This document shows, in pieces, positions 52,566 through 61,638 of a stretch of 64,000 nt of DNA (position 1 is its first letter; every line of letters begins with the position of its first letter). The notes beneath the pieces were generated by a model that was given only the letters and a program-made list of their open reading frames with translations, did not search any database and was not told where the DNA came from. Source of the DNA: an uncultured Pelagibacteraceae bacterium (GTDB lineage: Bacteria > Pseudomonadota > Alphaproteobacteria > Pelagibacterales > Pelagibacteraceae); the NCBI GenBank assembly GCA_902543245.1, contig CACBXQ010000001.1, forward strand, positions 1-64,000, given 5' to 3'. Both the position numbers and the translations under genes were made by a program.

Positions 52566-53027
52566 TCAGACATTTTCCTGCATTTTTTTGCATGAATAAA
52601 AAGAAATATATTTTTCAGAATTTTCACTTTCAATATTTTTTGTAATTTCATGTAATAATTCTCCTGTCTGTCTATCTATGATAGCTGACTCTGAATAACT
52701 ATTATCTTGATCAATAGCTTTAAATAAAACTACATCTTTATTGACAACTTTAACATTCAATTTTTCTGAACTCGAAAGAAAGGATGATAATCCAGTTATT
52801 AATAGTTTATCTGGTTGAATTGATTCAATCTCAAATTTATCTAAAACTTTTTTTTCTAAGTCTTTATCAGAAAAAGTTTGATAATTGTATTCTGAATTCT
52901 TAATTATTTTTTTATCTAACTTGCATTTATAACTTAGATTTAGATTCTCTTGAATATTAATATCTTTTGAAAATGACAAATTAAAATAAAATAAACTTAT
53001 TAGAATATAAAACAAATATTTTATCAT
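52566..53027 (-). CDS. Secreted protein of unknown function
   Basis: 153 residues with a signal peptide (FYILISLFYFNLSFS, cleavage near 20). The mature part has DINIQENLNLSYKCKLDKKI near the start and IIDRQTGELLHEITKN near 115-130, and a pair of cysteines (YKCKL, SCKKM) that may pair. It is on the same strand as tmoX and lies between the tmoX terminator and the MORN gene. No family recognised. It could be under separate control from tmoX because of the hairpin upstream. Confidence 0.6.
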   Translation of the reverse strand: MIKYLFYILISLFYFNLSFSKDINIQENLNLSYKCKLDKKIIKNSEYNYQTFSDKDLEKKVLDKFEIESIQPDKLLITGLSSFLSSSEKLNVKVVNKDVVLFKAIDQDNSYSESAIIDRQTGELLHEITKNIESENSEKYISFYSCKKMQENV

Positions 53028-53072
53028 TAGATCTATAAATTTTTTTTCATTACTTATAATTATTTTTAACTC

Positions 53073-53104
53073 TAAAAAAAAATCCCCCCCAACTCTGTTG
53101 GGGG
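53073..53104 (-). terminator. Rho-independent terminator of tmoX
   Basis: On the minus strand, CCCCCAAC (53104-53097) pairs with GTTGGGGG (53093-53086) around a 3-base loop, and the 3' side runs into a nine-T stretch (53081-53073). It lies 28 bases past the tmoX stop and is unusually GC-rich for the genome. This should end or attenuate the tmoX transcript and lower expression of the genes that follow relative to the binding protein. Confidence 0.88.
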
Positions 53105-53132
53105 AGATTAATTAATTATTTAGCTATATAAC

Positions 53133-54080
53133 TTACTTTGTAAAAGCTTGCCAAACACTCTTATTATCAGCTAACCACTTTTTAGCTGCATCTTCATGAG
53201 TCATTTTGTCAACATCAACTAAAGCTGCCATTGCTCCAATTTGACTTGTAGAGAATGACATTTTTTTGAAAGTTGATGCTGCTTTTGGATGAGTCTTTGG
53301 AAAGTCTTCGTTAACAGCTTTTTTCAAGTAACCATCAGGCGAACCACATTTTCCGTCACCACCATCTTCAGGTCTGCATCCTGCTGTATAAGGAGGAAAA
53401 TCTATAAAAGTGAAACCAGCACCATCTGTAAAGTTTGGTGTCCAGTTAAATATTATTGTTCCTCTTCCTTCTTTTTCAGCTGCTGCTAATTCTGCCCAAA
53501 GTGCATCTGCACTACCAGCAAATTTAACCCACCATAGATCTCCTAAACCTAAGGCATCAACTCTTTGAGGTATTAAGTCTCCATGCCAGGTTTGTGGACC
53601 TTCTAGCATTCTTCCTTTTCCATCTGGTGAATCTGGAGTTGTAAAGTTTTTAGCACAGTCTGGGTTTTTTAAAGCAGTCCAATCTGGTAGACCTGGACAC
53701 AAACCTTTTTCTGTAACCCAATTTGGATAACCCATATCCTCGAGAGTTCTTGCTTCATGATCACCCCAGTCTAATAAGCCACCTTTATCAAGTGCTGTAG
53801 TAAATGATTTACCAAAAGCAGATTCCCATACCTCGTGTGATATAGTTACATCGCCAATTCTAATAGACTCATAAACTGCTTGTGAGTCTGCATTTACATA
53901 TTTAACATTATTTCCCATGCTTTCAAAAATTCCACCAATTACATAAGCCATAACAATTTGGCTCGACCAATTGTGAGTTGGGATAACAATGGGCTTTTTA
54001 CTATCCGCAGAATTTGCAACACCAGCAAATGAAGCCAGCGAAATAATTGTAGCAGATATTAAAGTTATTATTTTTCTCAT
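53133..54080 (-). CDS. tmoX: TMAO/quaternary-amine ABC substrate-binding protein
   Basis: 315 residues. The signal peptide IITLISATIISLASFAGVAN (cleavage near 24, followed by SADSKK) precedes an OpuAC/ProX-type fold. HNWSSQIVMAYVIGGIFESM (about 36-55) is the conserved start. Aromatic residues in ISHEVWESAF (about 79), GPQTWHGDL (about 160), DLWWVKFAG (about 181) and IFNWTPNF (about 206) are candidates for the aromatic box that holds a quaternary amine. Adjacent to tdm and followed by a strong terminator, it fits TmoX of SAR11. A glycine-betaine-binding role is possible too. Confidence 0.88.
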   Translation of the reverse strand: MRKIITLISATIISLASFAGVANSADSKKPIVIPTHNWSSQIVMAYVIGGIFESMGNNVKYVNADSQAVYESIRIGDVTISHEVWESAFGKSFTTALDKGGLLDWGDHEARTLEDMGYPNWVTEKGLCPGLPDWTALKNPDCAKNFTTPDSPDGKGRMLEGPQTWHGDLIPQRVDALGLGDLWWVKFAGSADALWAELAAAEKEGRGTIIFNWTPNFTDGAGFTFIDFPPYTAGCRPEDGGDGKCGSPDGYLKKAVNEDFPKTHPKAASTFKKMSFSTSQIGAMAALVDVDKMTHEDAAKKWLADNKSVWQAFTK

Positions 54081-54173
54081 TTATTTCCCCTTTCTTAATA
54101 TTAAGAAACTAATTATCCAATGAATTAGATATATAGTCAACTATGAAGGAATGTGTTACGCTCAAAAACCATA

Positions 54174-56513
54174 ATGAAGCATACAAGTTTTGACATAAAA
54201 GAACCGGGTTTAAATATTTTACCACCAGGAGTTGAAAGATATATTGTGAATGGTGGTGGTTTAACTGGTATTCAAATTTTGCCAGATGATGAAATAGAAA
54301 TTATTAATGATGAGGGAAATCAAGTATGTGAAATTTCTGTTTTTGATAAAGACGGAAATTCAAATTTACAAATTTTAAATTTAAAAGAGAAAAAGGATAC
54401 TTCAGAGATTGTAAAAATACTTTCAAAAAAAAATGAAAGCTCTTTGACAGCAAATTATCAGTTGAAGAAAAGAAACATAAAAATAAATAAATCTAAATCA
54501 GCAGTACTTTTTAATAGGGACACAGTTCCAGGTGAAAAGATAAAATTAAATTCAAAAGATAAATGCTACTGTATTTTTTCTGCCCCAGGGCCAGATATGA
54601 TAATTCATGAACAAAATCCCAACACGGATCTAACTATTTTTGTAAGAAGAGCAGAAATTAAAAAGGATAAAGAATATTCTATAATTCCTGATCCAATGTT
54701 TGATCCATTGCATGAGGAAAATATTGATCGTAAAACTGCAATTTCATTTCAGGTTAAAGAAGGTGATTATATACAAATCATTACACCAACTGGAAGACAA
54801 TGTTCAGATTTCGTTGCTTTTGACACATCAAAACTAGATAAAAGAATTGAAAAAGGTCTTGATTGGCAAACTACTAGAACTTTCATGGGAAATACTTTTC
54901 CTGGTCCTGGTTTATTTTCAAAATTCTATGATACTGATCATGAGCCATTGGTAGAAGTTGTTCGCGATACAGTTGGTAGACATGACACTTTTAACTTAGC
55001 TTGTACTTCTAAATATTACGAAGATGCTGGTTATTTTGGTCATCCAAATTGTTCTGACAACCTTAATGAAACTATGCAGAAATTTGGTGTAAAAAAGAAA
55101 AAAGGATGGCACGCAATTAACCTTTTTTTCAATACCTCAGCTGGTGGATTAAATTCCGTGTTATCTGATGAATCGTTTGCTAGACCTGGTGATTATGTAT
55201 TGTTTAGAGCTCTTAAAGATTTAACCTGTGGAACAACTGCATGTCCAAGTGATATAGATCCATGTAATTCATGGAATCCAACTGATATTTTTGTTAGAAC
55301 TTATGATAAAAAAAAAGAATTTACTAAATCATTTGCATTTAGAATGAAAGCAGACTCTGAAAAAAAACTAACTAGAAACACTGGATTTCATAAAAGAACA
55401 TCTAAGCTCACAAGAAATTATGTGGATGCAAGAGGATTTTGGTTACCTAATGATTACACAAAACATGGGGTAATAAATGAATATACTGCATGTCGTGAAA
55501 AAGCCGTAGTAATTGATTTATCTTCCTTAAGAAAGTTTGAGATTCTTGGTCCAGATGCTGAAGAATTAATGAATTTCACCTTAACTAGAAATATCAAAAA
55601 ACTTTCGGTTGGAGAAATAGTTTATTCTTCAATGTGTTATGAAAATGGGACTATGTTCGATGATGGCACACTTTTTAAATTAAGTGATCATGGTTTTAGA
55701 TGGATTTGTGGAGATGAATACGCAGGAGAATGGCTCAAGGAGCAAGCAAAAAAGAAAAATTATAAAGTTTTAATTAAAAATTCTACTGACCAGATTAGCA
55801 ATATTTCATTGCAGGGGCCTAATAGTAGAAAAATTTTAGAAAAATTTATTTTTACATCCCCAACTCAACCAAGTATATCTGAGTTGCAATGGTTTAGGTT
55901 TTCTATTTGCAGAATTGAAGATCTTAATGGAATACCGTTAATTATTTCAAGGACTGGTTACACAGGTGAATTAGGTTATGAAATTTGGTGCAGCCCATCA
56001 GATGCACCAAAAGTTTGGGATAAAGTTTTTGAAACTGGTAAAGATGATGGTCTAATACCTGCGGGATTTGGTGCATTAGATTTATTGAGAATAGAGGCTG
56101 GATTAATTCTTTATGGCAATGAGTTTGATGGACAAGTTGATCCATTTGAAGCTGGAGTGGGTTTTACTGTGCCACTAAAAACTAAAACAGATGATTTTAT
56201 AGGAAAAGAAAGTTTAAAAAAAAGAAAAGAAAACCCTCAAAAAAAACTTGTTGGTCTTGAGTTAATTAGTAAAGAAAATGCTAATCATGGAGATTGCGTT
56301 CATATAGGACGAGCGCAAGTAGGTATAATTACGAGTGGATGTATTTCGCCAGTGCTTAACAAAAATATTGCTTTGTGTAGAATTGATGTTGATCATTCAG
56401 AAATAGGCACAGAGGTAGAAGTTGGAAAAATTGACGGTGAACAAAAAAGAATTACGGCAAAAATTGTTGAATTTCCTCATTTTGATCCGAAGAAATCTCG
56501 AGTAAGATCATAA
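54174..56513 (+). CDS. tdm: TMAO demethylase (DUF1989-GcvT fusion)
   Basis: I start at ATG 54174 (779 residues); GTG 54153 is possible but its GAAGGA site is too close. A domain of about 175 residues leads, then a DUF1989 domain (YIQIITPTGRQCSDFVAFD, about 200; GYFGHPNCSDN, about 285; CGTTACPSDIDPC, about 350) with a set of cysteines that likely bind zinc. The last ~390 residues are GcvT-like (RTGYTGELGYEIW, about 590; DLLRIEAGLILYGNEFDGQV, about 635). This order is that of Tdm, which splits TMAO into dimethylamine and formaldehyde and hands the C1 unit to THF. The next genes lead to methylamine use. Confidence 0.93.
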   Translation: MKHTSFDIKEPGLNILPPGVERYIVNGGGLTGIQILPDDEIEIINDEGNQVCEISVFDKDGNSNLQILNLKEKKDTSEIVKILSKKNESSLTANYQLKKRNIKINKSKSAVLFNRDTVPGEKIKLNSKDKCYCIFSAPGPDMIIHEQNPNTDLTIFVRRAEIKKDKEYSIIPDPMFDPLHEENIDRKTAISFQVKEGDYIQIITPTGRQCSDFVAFDTSKLDKRIEKGLDWQTTRTFMGNTFPGPGLFSKFYDTDHEPLVEVVRDTVGRHDTFNLACTSKYYEDAGYFGHPNCSDNLNETMQKFGVKKKKGWHAINLFFNTSAGGLNSVLSDESFARPGDYVLFRALKDLTCGTTACPSDIDPCNSWNPTDIFVRTYDKKKEFTKSFAFRMKADSEKKLTRNTGFHKRTSKLTRNYVDARGFWLPNDYTKHGVINEYTACREKAVVIDLSSLRKFEILGPDAEELMNFTLTRNIKKLSVGEIVYSSMCYENGTMFDDGTLFKLSDHGFRWICGDEYAGEWLKEQAKKKNYKVLIKNSTDQISNISLQGPNSRKILEKFIFTSPTQPSISELQWFRFSICRIEDLNGIPLIISRTGYTGELGYEIWCSPSDAPKVWDKVFETGKDDGLIPAGFGALDLLRIEAGLILYGNEFDGQVDPFEAGVGFTVPLKTKTDDFIGKESLKKRKENPQKKLVGLELISKENANHGDCVHIGRAQVGIITSGCISPVLNKNIALCRIDVDHSEIGTEVEVGKIDGEQKRITAKIVEFPHFDPKKSRVRS

Positions 56514-56519
56514 AAATAA

Positions 56520-56870
56520 ATGAATAAATCAACAAAAGATTTGCTTGAGTTTTGGGAGGAACAAATGAAACAATCCCATACCTCTAGTAATTATTTTTTT
56601 CGTAAATCTCCTTCTCATTATCATATGATGCTTTTAGTGATGACAGCATATAAATTAAAAGAAAACTTATCAGTTGAAGAACTTAAAACTAAACTATTTA
56701 AAACTTCCCGACCAAAGTCAGCTCTTATTATTAATGAAGCATGCGAAAAAAACTTTTTTTATTTAGAAAAAACAGCAAAAGACCAAAGGAAAAAGTTCAT
56801 TAAACCAACGCCATCTTTTATAAAAGAATTTAATAATTACCTCAACACCTTAAAAAACCTTAGTTTTTAA
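56520..56870 (+). CDS. Possible MarR-like winged-helix protein
   Basis: 116 residues. An N-terminal helical part (DLLEFWEEQMKQSHTSSNYF) is followed by helices resembling a winged helix: LSVEELKTKLFKTSRPKSAL (about 49-68) would be the helix-turn-helix region, then FFYLEKTAKDQRKKFIKPTP (about 79-98) and SFIKEFNNYL. The basic D-Q-R-K-K-x-I-x-P-T-P wing is the typical MarR 'D-x-R-x-x-x-x-x-L-T-x' pattern. The match is by eye and weak. It begins 6 bases after tdm and so is co-transcribed, which would suit a regulator of methylamine genes. No enzyme motif is present. Confidence 0.65.
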   Translation: MNKSTKDLLEFWEEQMKQSHTSSNYFFRKSPSHYHMMLLVMTAYKLKENLSVEELKTKLFKTSRPKSALIINEACEKNFFYLEKTAKDQRKKFIKPTPSFIKEFNNYLNTLKNLSF

Positions 56871-56961
56871 AACAACTTTTAGTTGCTTATATTTTTTATA
56901 CATAATTAATATATATATAAAAAAATATATATTTTAGTCGCAGGAGAATTATTATTTAAAT

Positions 56962-58287
56962 ATGTCTTTGCCAACAAAAGCAAAAGTAGTTGTAATAGGT
57001 GGTGGTATCCATGGTTTAAGCACTGCATGGAAACTTTCAGAAACATATAAAAATCCAAATGATGTTGTGGTTTTAGAAAAAAAAGATACTGCAGCAGGTG
57101 CAAGTGGAATTGCATGTGGCGTTGTGAGAAATAATTATTTCCAACCTGCAATGAGAGAATTAATGGCTCATTCAGTTTCAGTATGGGAAAGTGATCCAAA
57201 AGCATTCAAATACAATCCAGTTGGATATATGCAAATTTCTCCAGAAGTAATGCATGAAGATGTTGCAAGTATATATGAACAGCAAAAGGCTATTGGTTAT
57301 GAGTCTGTTTTTATAGAAGGTGAAAAAGATTGCATGAAATATATGCATGGAATATTTGATGATTGGCAAGCAAAAGGTATAACTTCAGTCCTTCACGAGA
57401 AAAAAGGTGGTTATGCATTTAATAAAGACTCAATTAAAGCTTTAGAAAATAAAGCAAGTTCAAATGGTGTGAATGTTCATAAAGGGGTAAAAGTTACAGG
57501 ATTTAAAAGAGGAAGCAATAGTAATGCAATTACAGGGGTTGTAACAGACAAAGGAACAATAGACTGTGATCAGGTTGTTATTGGTGCAGGACCATGGGTT
57601 AGAGATTTTTGGAATATGTTAGAACTTCCTAAGACGACAGATATAAAAGGACAAGATGGTAAAATGCATGAAGTGGATATGTGGAAGTATTGGTTTTTAC
57701 AAGAAGGTGTATTAGGAGTAGACGCAAATTATTTAAAAACGAATGAGGGTAAACAACCTCCTGTTATTCATGTTGATACAGATGCACCTTTGTATTCAGA
57801 TAAAGATAAAAAATTATTAACTGACGAACTATGGGGAATATACTATAAACCTGATATAGAAGGTCTTGGGGTTCAAGGAGGAACATCTCCTTATATAGTG
57901 CAAAAACATTTTGATAAAGTTAATGTAGATCCGTATGGATTAGAGTCACCAGAATTTCAAACAACAGATAAGTTTGCTGACATATGGACTTCTGCTCTTG
58001 CTCATTGTCAAAAAAGATTTGAGGGAAAATCAAATCTTTATAGAAAAGGTCCATCAGGAGGATTGGGTTGTTTAACTCCAGACTCTTTCCCAATCTTTGA
58101 TAGATTCTTTGAAAATGTTTATATGATTGCTGATGCAAACCATGGTTATAAAATGATAGGTGTTGGACATTTAGTTGCTCAAGAAATTTTAGGACAAGAA
58201 AGTGAACTGTTAAAACCATTTCGATTCAATCGATACGCGAAAGGGGAATTACACCCCACTTCAAATAGCCCGTTTCCTTGGAGTTAA
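56962..58287 (+). CDS. SoxB-like FAD-dependent oxidoreductase, candidate dimethylamine-step enzyme
   Basis: 441 residues, DAO/SoxB fold. VVVIGGGIHGLSTAWKL (about 9-25) binds FAD, and GASGIACGVVRNNYFQPAMR (about 47) is the second SoxB-like block. GGLGCLTPDSFPIFDRF (about 364-380) with ANHGYKMIGVGHLVAQEIL (about 393) close the flavin domain. The region where SoxB has its covalent-FMN His has no His here, so a single FAD is expected. It lies between tdm and gmaS on the same strand, where the pathway needs an enzyme turning dimethylamine into methylamine. Oxidation of sarcosine or dimethylglycine is an alternative. A GGAG site precedes the ATG. Confidence 0.85.
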   Translation: MSLPTKAKVVVIGGGIHGLSTAWKLSETYKNPNDVVVLEKKDTAAGASGIACGVVRNNYFQPAMRELMAHSVSVWESDPKAFKYNPVGYMQISPEVMHEDVASIYEQQKAIGYESVFIEGEKDCMKYMHGIFDDWQAKGITSVLHEKKGGYAFNKDSIKALENKASSNGVNVHKGVKVTGFKRGSNSNAITGVVTDKGTIDCDQVVIGAGPWVRDFWNMLELPKTTDIKGQDGKMHEVDMWKYWFLQEGVLGVDANYLKTNEGKQPPVIHVDTDAPLYSDKDKKLLTDELWGIYYKPDIEGLGVQGGTSPYIVQKHFDKVNVDPYGLESPEFQTTDKFADIWTSALAHCQKRFEGKSNLYRKGPSGGLGCLTPDSFPIFDRFFENVYMIADANHGYKMIGVGHLVAQEILGQESELLKPFRFNRYAKGELHPTSNSPFPWS

Positions 58288-58353
58288 TTAATCTAAGTAG
58301 ACAGACTAATATTTTTCAGTTAACTTTTTAAAGTTAAAACACAAAGGGGAAAT

Positions 58354-59823
58354 ATGACTGATCTTGAAAAACATGTTAACCAACCAGGAAGAGCAAAATT
58401 AGTAAAACAAGTAAGAGCTAAAATTAATGAACTAAAAATTGATTATATCTTTTTTCAATTTATTTCTGTTACAGGAAGAGTTGTAGGAAAAGGTATACCT
58501 GCAGATCATTGGGAGAGAACTTGTGAAAAAGGTTTTCAATTAGTTTATGGTGCAACAGCAAATTTATTTTTAGATCGTCATAATAATTACATAGGATACG
58601 GACCTGAAGCTAAGGAGCTTGTTGGAATACCTGATCCAGAAACATTTTGTCAATTACCATGGGATAAAAAAGTAGCTAGGGTTTTTGTTACATGTTTTAG
58701 AAATAGGGAAGAAAGAGAAAATCCAGGAGGACATTTAACATCTGATTGTAGAGGTAATTTAAGAATTATAGCAAAAGAATTTAAAAGAAAGCATGGTTAC
58801 CAATTGAGAGTTGGTACTGAACCAGAAATGATGTGGCTAACAAGAAATGATGATGGTACTCCAACTGGAAAAGGTTTTTCAAAACCGTACTGTTATCACA
58901 TTGATCAATTTGAGTCTTTAAGGCCGGTTTTCATGAAAGTTATGGAATATGCTAGAGCAATGGGTTTTGATATGATTCAAGGAGATCATGAAGATGCACC
59001 AGGACAACTAGAATTAAACTGGATGTATGATGATGTTTTAAGGAATGCCGATAGGTTATCTACTTACAGACAAATTTGCGCACAAGTTGCTAGAGAGTTT
59101 AATTTAATAGCTTGCTTTATGACTAAACCATTTATGGGAGTATCTGCTAGTGGATGTCATACTAACATGTCGCTATGGACTGGTGGCAAAGATAAAGTTA
59201 ATAAACTGGGTCATAAATCATTACCAGGTTTGGATGAGGTGTTTACTTATGTTGAGGGTGGAAAAAATACATTTATGCCAGACACTAAAGATGTTCAGTT
59301 GCCTGGTAAAATTGGACTTAAATCAATAGGTGGAGTTATGAAGCATTTACCTGCTTTAACTGCTATTGGCTCATCAACAGTAAACTCTTATAGAAGATTA
59401 TGGGATCAGGGTTTTTGGGCACCTGTTTATGCTGACTGGGGATATCAAAATAGAACTTGTGGACTGAGAGTATCCGCTCCAGGAAGATTTGAATACAGAT
59501 CAGTTGACTCGATGCATAATCCATACTTAATGGGAGCTTCACTTTTAAAAGCTTTTGATGATGGAATAACTAATAATATTGATCCAGGAAAACCTGAATC
59601 TAGAAATATTTATGAAGCTCAAAAAGCTGGTAAGGATGTGAAAAAACTTCCTTTAAGCTTGGGAGAGGCGCTAGATAGATTGGCTGAAGATAAAGTTATT
59701 CAATCTGCAATGCCTGATGAAATGTACAAAATTTTTCATTGGTATAAAAATGATGAATGGGAAAGATTTTTAGGAGCAACAACACAATGGGATCTAGATA
59801 CTTATTTAGATTGTCTACCATAG
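58354..59823 (+). CDS. gmaS: Gamma-glutamylmethylamide synthetase
   Basis: 489 residues of the glutamine-synthetase fold. It lacks the GlnA adenylylation loop and has the typical GmaS N-terminus (IDYIFFQFISVTGRVVGKGI, about 29-48). LRVGTEPEMMWLTRN (about 150) has the Glu metal ligands, and FDMIQGDHEDAPGQLELNWM (about 207) with ASGCHTNMSLWTGG (about 267) form the active site. VNSYRRLWDQGFWAPVYADW (about 342) holds the glutamate-binding arginine region. It joins methylamine to glutamate with ATP. The mgsABC genes directly downstream are the reason to call it GmaS, not a generic type III glutamine synthetase. AAGGGGAAAT gives a good ribosome binding site. Confidence 0.92.
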   Translation: MTDLEKHVNQPGRAKLVKQVRAKINELKIDYIFFQFISVTGRVVGKGIPADHWERTCEKGFQLVYGATANLFLDRHNNYIGYGPEAKELVGIPDPETFCQLPWDKKVARVFVTCFRNREERENPGGHLTSDCRGNLRIIAKEFKRKHGYQLRVGTEPEMMWLTRNDDGTPTGKGFSKPYCYHIDQFESLRPVFMKVMEYARAMGFDMIQGDHEDAPGQLELNWMYDDVLRNADRLSTYRQICAQVAREFNLIACFMTKPFMGVSASGCHTNMSLWTGGKDKVNKLGHKSLPGLDEVFTYVEGGKNTFMPDTKDVQLPGKIGLKSIGGVMKHLPALTAIGSSTVNSYRRLWDQGFWAPVYADWGYQNRTCGLRVSAPGRFEYRSVDSMHNPYLMGASLLKAFDDGITNNIDPGKPESRNIYEAQKAGKDVKKLPLSLGEALDRLAEDKVIQSAMPDEMYKIFHWYKNDEWERFLGATTQWDLDTYLDCLP

Positions 59824-59851
59824 TCTAAAAATTAATAGGAGAAAAAATTAT

Positions 59852-60796
59852 ATGTGCGGAATTGCTGGATTAATTCATAGAGGTAAATCATCGAATGTTG
59901 GAAGTGAGCTACAAGGTATGTTGCAAGCTTTAAAACATAGGGGTGAGGATTCGACTGGATACGCTCTTTACGGTGATACTGATGGAAAAAATTTTATCAT
60001 GCGTTTTAAAGTTGGTGAGAATGTTGGTGAAGGAAGTTCGTCAATAATGGAAGATGTTTCTGTATACGATGAAAGAAAAAAAATTGTTGATCAGCATATA
60101 GCAGAAATTGGAGCTAAAGTTATTAAAGAAGAGAGAATACTTCCCTACTCCCTTAGATATGAAATTGAGTATGAAGCAAATGATTTGTTAGACTTTTCTC
60201 AAAAAGTAGAAAGTATTCCCGGTGTTGAAATTCTTTCTATGGGAAAATCTCTTGAAGTAATTAAAGATTTGGGAAATGCAAAAGTAGTATGTGATAGGTA
60301 CAATTTAGATAAACTTGTTGGTACACATGCAATTGGACATGCAAGAATGGCAACAGAATCTGGAGTAGATATAAAGTCAGCGCACCCCTTTTGGGGATAT
60401 CCTTTTAGTGATGTCTCTGTGGTCCATAACGGACAACTGACAAATTATTGGAACAATAGAAGAATGTTGGAAAACAAAGGAATGAGATTTATGTCTGAGT
60501 GTGATTCTGAATTAATTGCAGTGTATTTAGCAGAAAAAATGAGAAATGGAGCAACTCTAGAAGAAGGAATGAAAGAATCTCTTACAGGTCTAGACGGTGT
60601 TTTTACTTATTTTGTAGCAACTAAGGACTCTTTAGGAATGGCAAAAGATACAATGGCTGCAAAACCACTAGTACTTTATGAATCTGACGATCTTGTTGCT
60701 ATGGGTTCAGAGGAAATAGCTATTAGATCTGTGCTGCCTCATGAAATAGACACATATGATCCTTTTGATGGAATGGTAAAAGTATGGCAAATTTAA
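59852..60796 (+). CDS. mgsA: N-methylglutamate synthase subunit A (class II amidotransferase)
   Basis: 314 residues. The product starts MCGIAGLIHRG with the catalytic N-terminal Cys of class II amidotransferases; ALKHRGEDSTGYALYG (about 30) and GTHAIGHARMATESGVDIKS (about 158-177) followed by AHPF are the glutamine-site blocks. VVHNGQLTNYWNNRRMLENK (about 191) and FMSECDSELIAVYL (about 213) complete the pocket. It splits gamma-glutamylmethylamide to give methylamine within a tunnel. AGGAGAAAAAATTAT precedes the ATG. Its last 13 bases overlap mgsB, so the two are coupled. Confidence 0.93.
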   Translation: MCGIAGLIHRGKSSNVGSELQGMLQALKHRGEDSTGYALYGDTDGKNFIMRFKVGENVGEGSSSIMEDVSVYDERKKIVDQHIAEIGAKVIKEERILPYSLRYEIEYEANDLLDFSQKVESIPGVEILSMGKSLEVIKDLGNAKVVCDRYNLDKLVGTHAIGHARMATESGVDIKSAHPFWGYPFSDVSVVHNGQLTNYWNNRRMLENKGMRFMSECDSELIAVYLAEKMRNGATLEEGMKESLTGLDGVFTYFVATKDSLGMAKDTMAAKPLVLYESDDLVAMGSEEIAIRSVLPHEIDTYDPFDGMVKVWQI

Positions 60797-61638
60797 AGAC
60801 AGAAGATAAAAAAACAAAAGCACAGTCGATGGGTCTCCACACTGAGACTTTAACTGGAAAGACACAGCAAAAATTTTTTAATCCAGATGAAGCAGAAAAT
60901 TTCTTTTACTGGGGCACTCATGACGTTGATTTCAATAAAAGAACAGAGCTAGATGTTAAAGAAATGGATTGTATAACAGCAAATAAAGAAATTGAAAATT
61001 TAATGAGTCAGGGTTTTGGAACAATAGTAATCAAAAACCCACAGGGTAAACATAGTTTAGGAGTAGGTATACTCAATAAATTAAATTTAATATTTGAAGG
61101 TAGCTTAGGATATTTTGGAGTTGGATCGATTGATGGACCTGTTGTTCGAATAAATGGAAGAGTTGGATGGTCATGTGCAGAAAATATGATGGCAGGAAAG
61201 GTAGTGATTGAAAAAAATGCTGGATCTTGTTTTGGTGCAGCAATAAGAGGTGGTGATTTAATTTGTAAAGGTAGCGTTGGTGCAAGAACTGGAATAGATC
61301 AAAAAGGAGGAACTATAATTATTGGGGGTGACGCTGGTGCTTTCACAGGATTTATGATGCAAAGAGGAAGAATTATAATCCTAGGCGATGTTGGAATTAA
61401 CCTTGGTGACTCTATGTATGATGGAATTTTATATATCGGAGGAAAAATTGGATCTTTTGGAAGTGATGCGGTCGAGTCACCTATGACAAAAAGTGACATA
61501 GATTGGATCGAAAGAAAACTTAAGGTGGCAGAAATTGGTCAAGGCTTTGATATTTCAAAAATGACTAAAGTTGTTTCAGGTAAAAAACTTTGGAACTATG
61601 ATGCATTAGAGCCTACAGAAAAAAAAGGAGCAATATAA
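60784..61638 (+). CDS. mgsB: N-methylglutamate synthase subunit B (GltB C-terminal beta-helix)
   Basis: 284 residues. The body is a right-handed beta-helix with repeated G-x-x-G turns, as in the C-terminal domain of glutamate synthase: GSLGYFGVGSIDGPVVRING (about 102), then GVGARTG-type GSVGARTGIDQKGGTIIIGG (about 162-181), then AGAFTGFMMQRGRIIILGDV (about 184) and IGGKIGSFGSDAVE (about 219). No catalytic residues are expected, since this is a structural subunit. The stop and the next ATG are adjacent (TAAATG), so mgsC is closely coupled. Confidence 0.93.
   Translation: MANLKTEDKKTKAQSMGLHTETLTGKTQQKFFNPDEAENFFYWGTHDVDFNKRTELDVKEMDCITANKEIENLMSQGFGTIVIKNPQGKHSLGVGILNKLNLIFEGSLGYFGVGSIDGPVVRINGRVGWSCAENMMAGKVVIEKNAGSCFGAAIRGGDLICKGSVGARTGIDQKGGTIIIGGDAGAFTGFMMQRGRIIILGDVGINLGDSMYDGILYIGGKIGSFGSDAVESPMTKSDIDWIERKLKVAEIGQGFDISKMTKVVSGKKLWNYDALEPTEKKGAI

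Noticed and set aside
54153-54173. Upstream GTG start for tdm
   Set aside because: It gives seven extra residues, with the GAAGGA only 2 bases from the GTG. I preferred ATG 54174, but the GTG cannot be excluded.
56873-56885. Short inverted repeat CAACT-TTT-AGTTG after the possible regulator gene
   Set aside because: Only 5 bp and no clear run of T right after it. Too weak to call a terminator.
56905-56936. AT-rich palindrome-like stretch (TATATATATA...ATATATATTTT) upstream of the FAD oxidoreductase
   Set aside because: Simple AT repeats are common here; no repeated DnaA-like boxes or other origin features are seen. It is more likely a promoter region.
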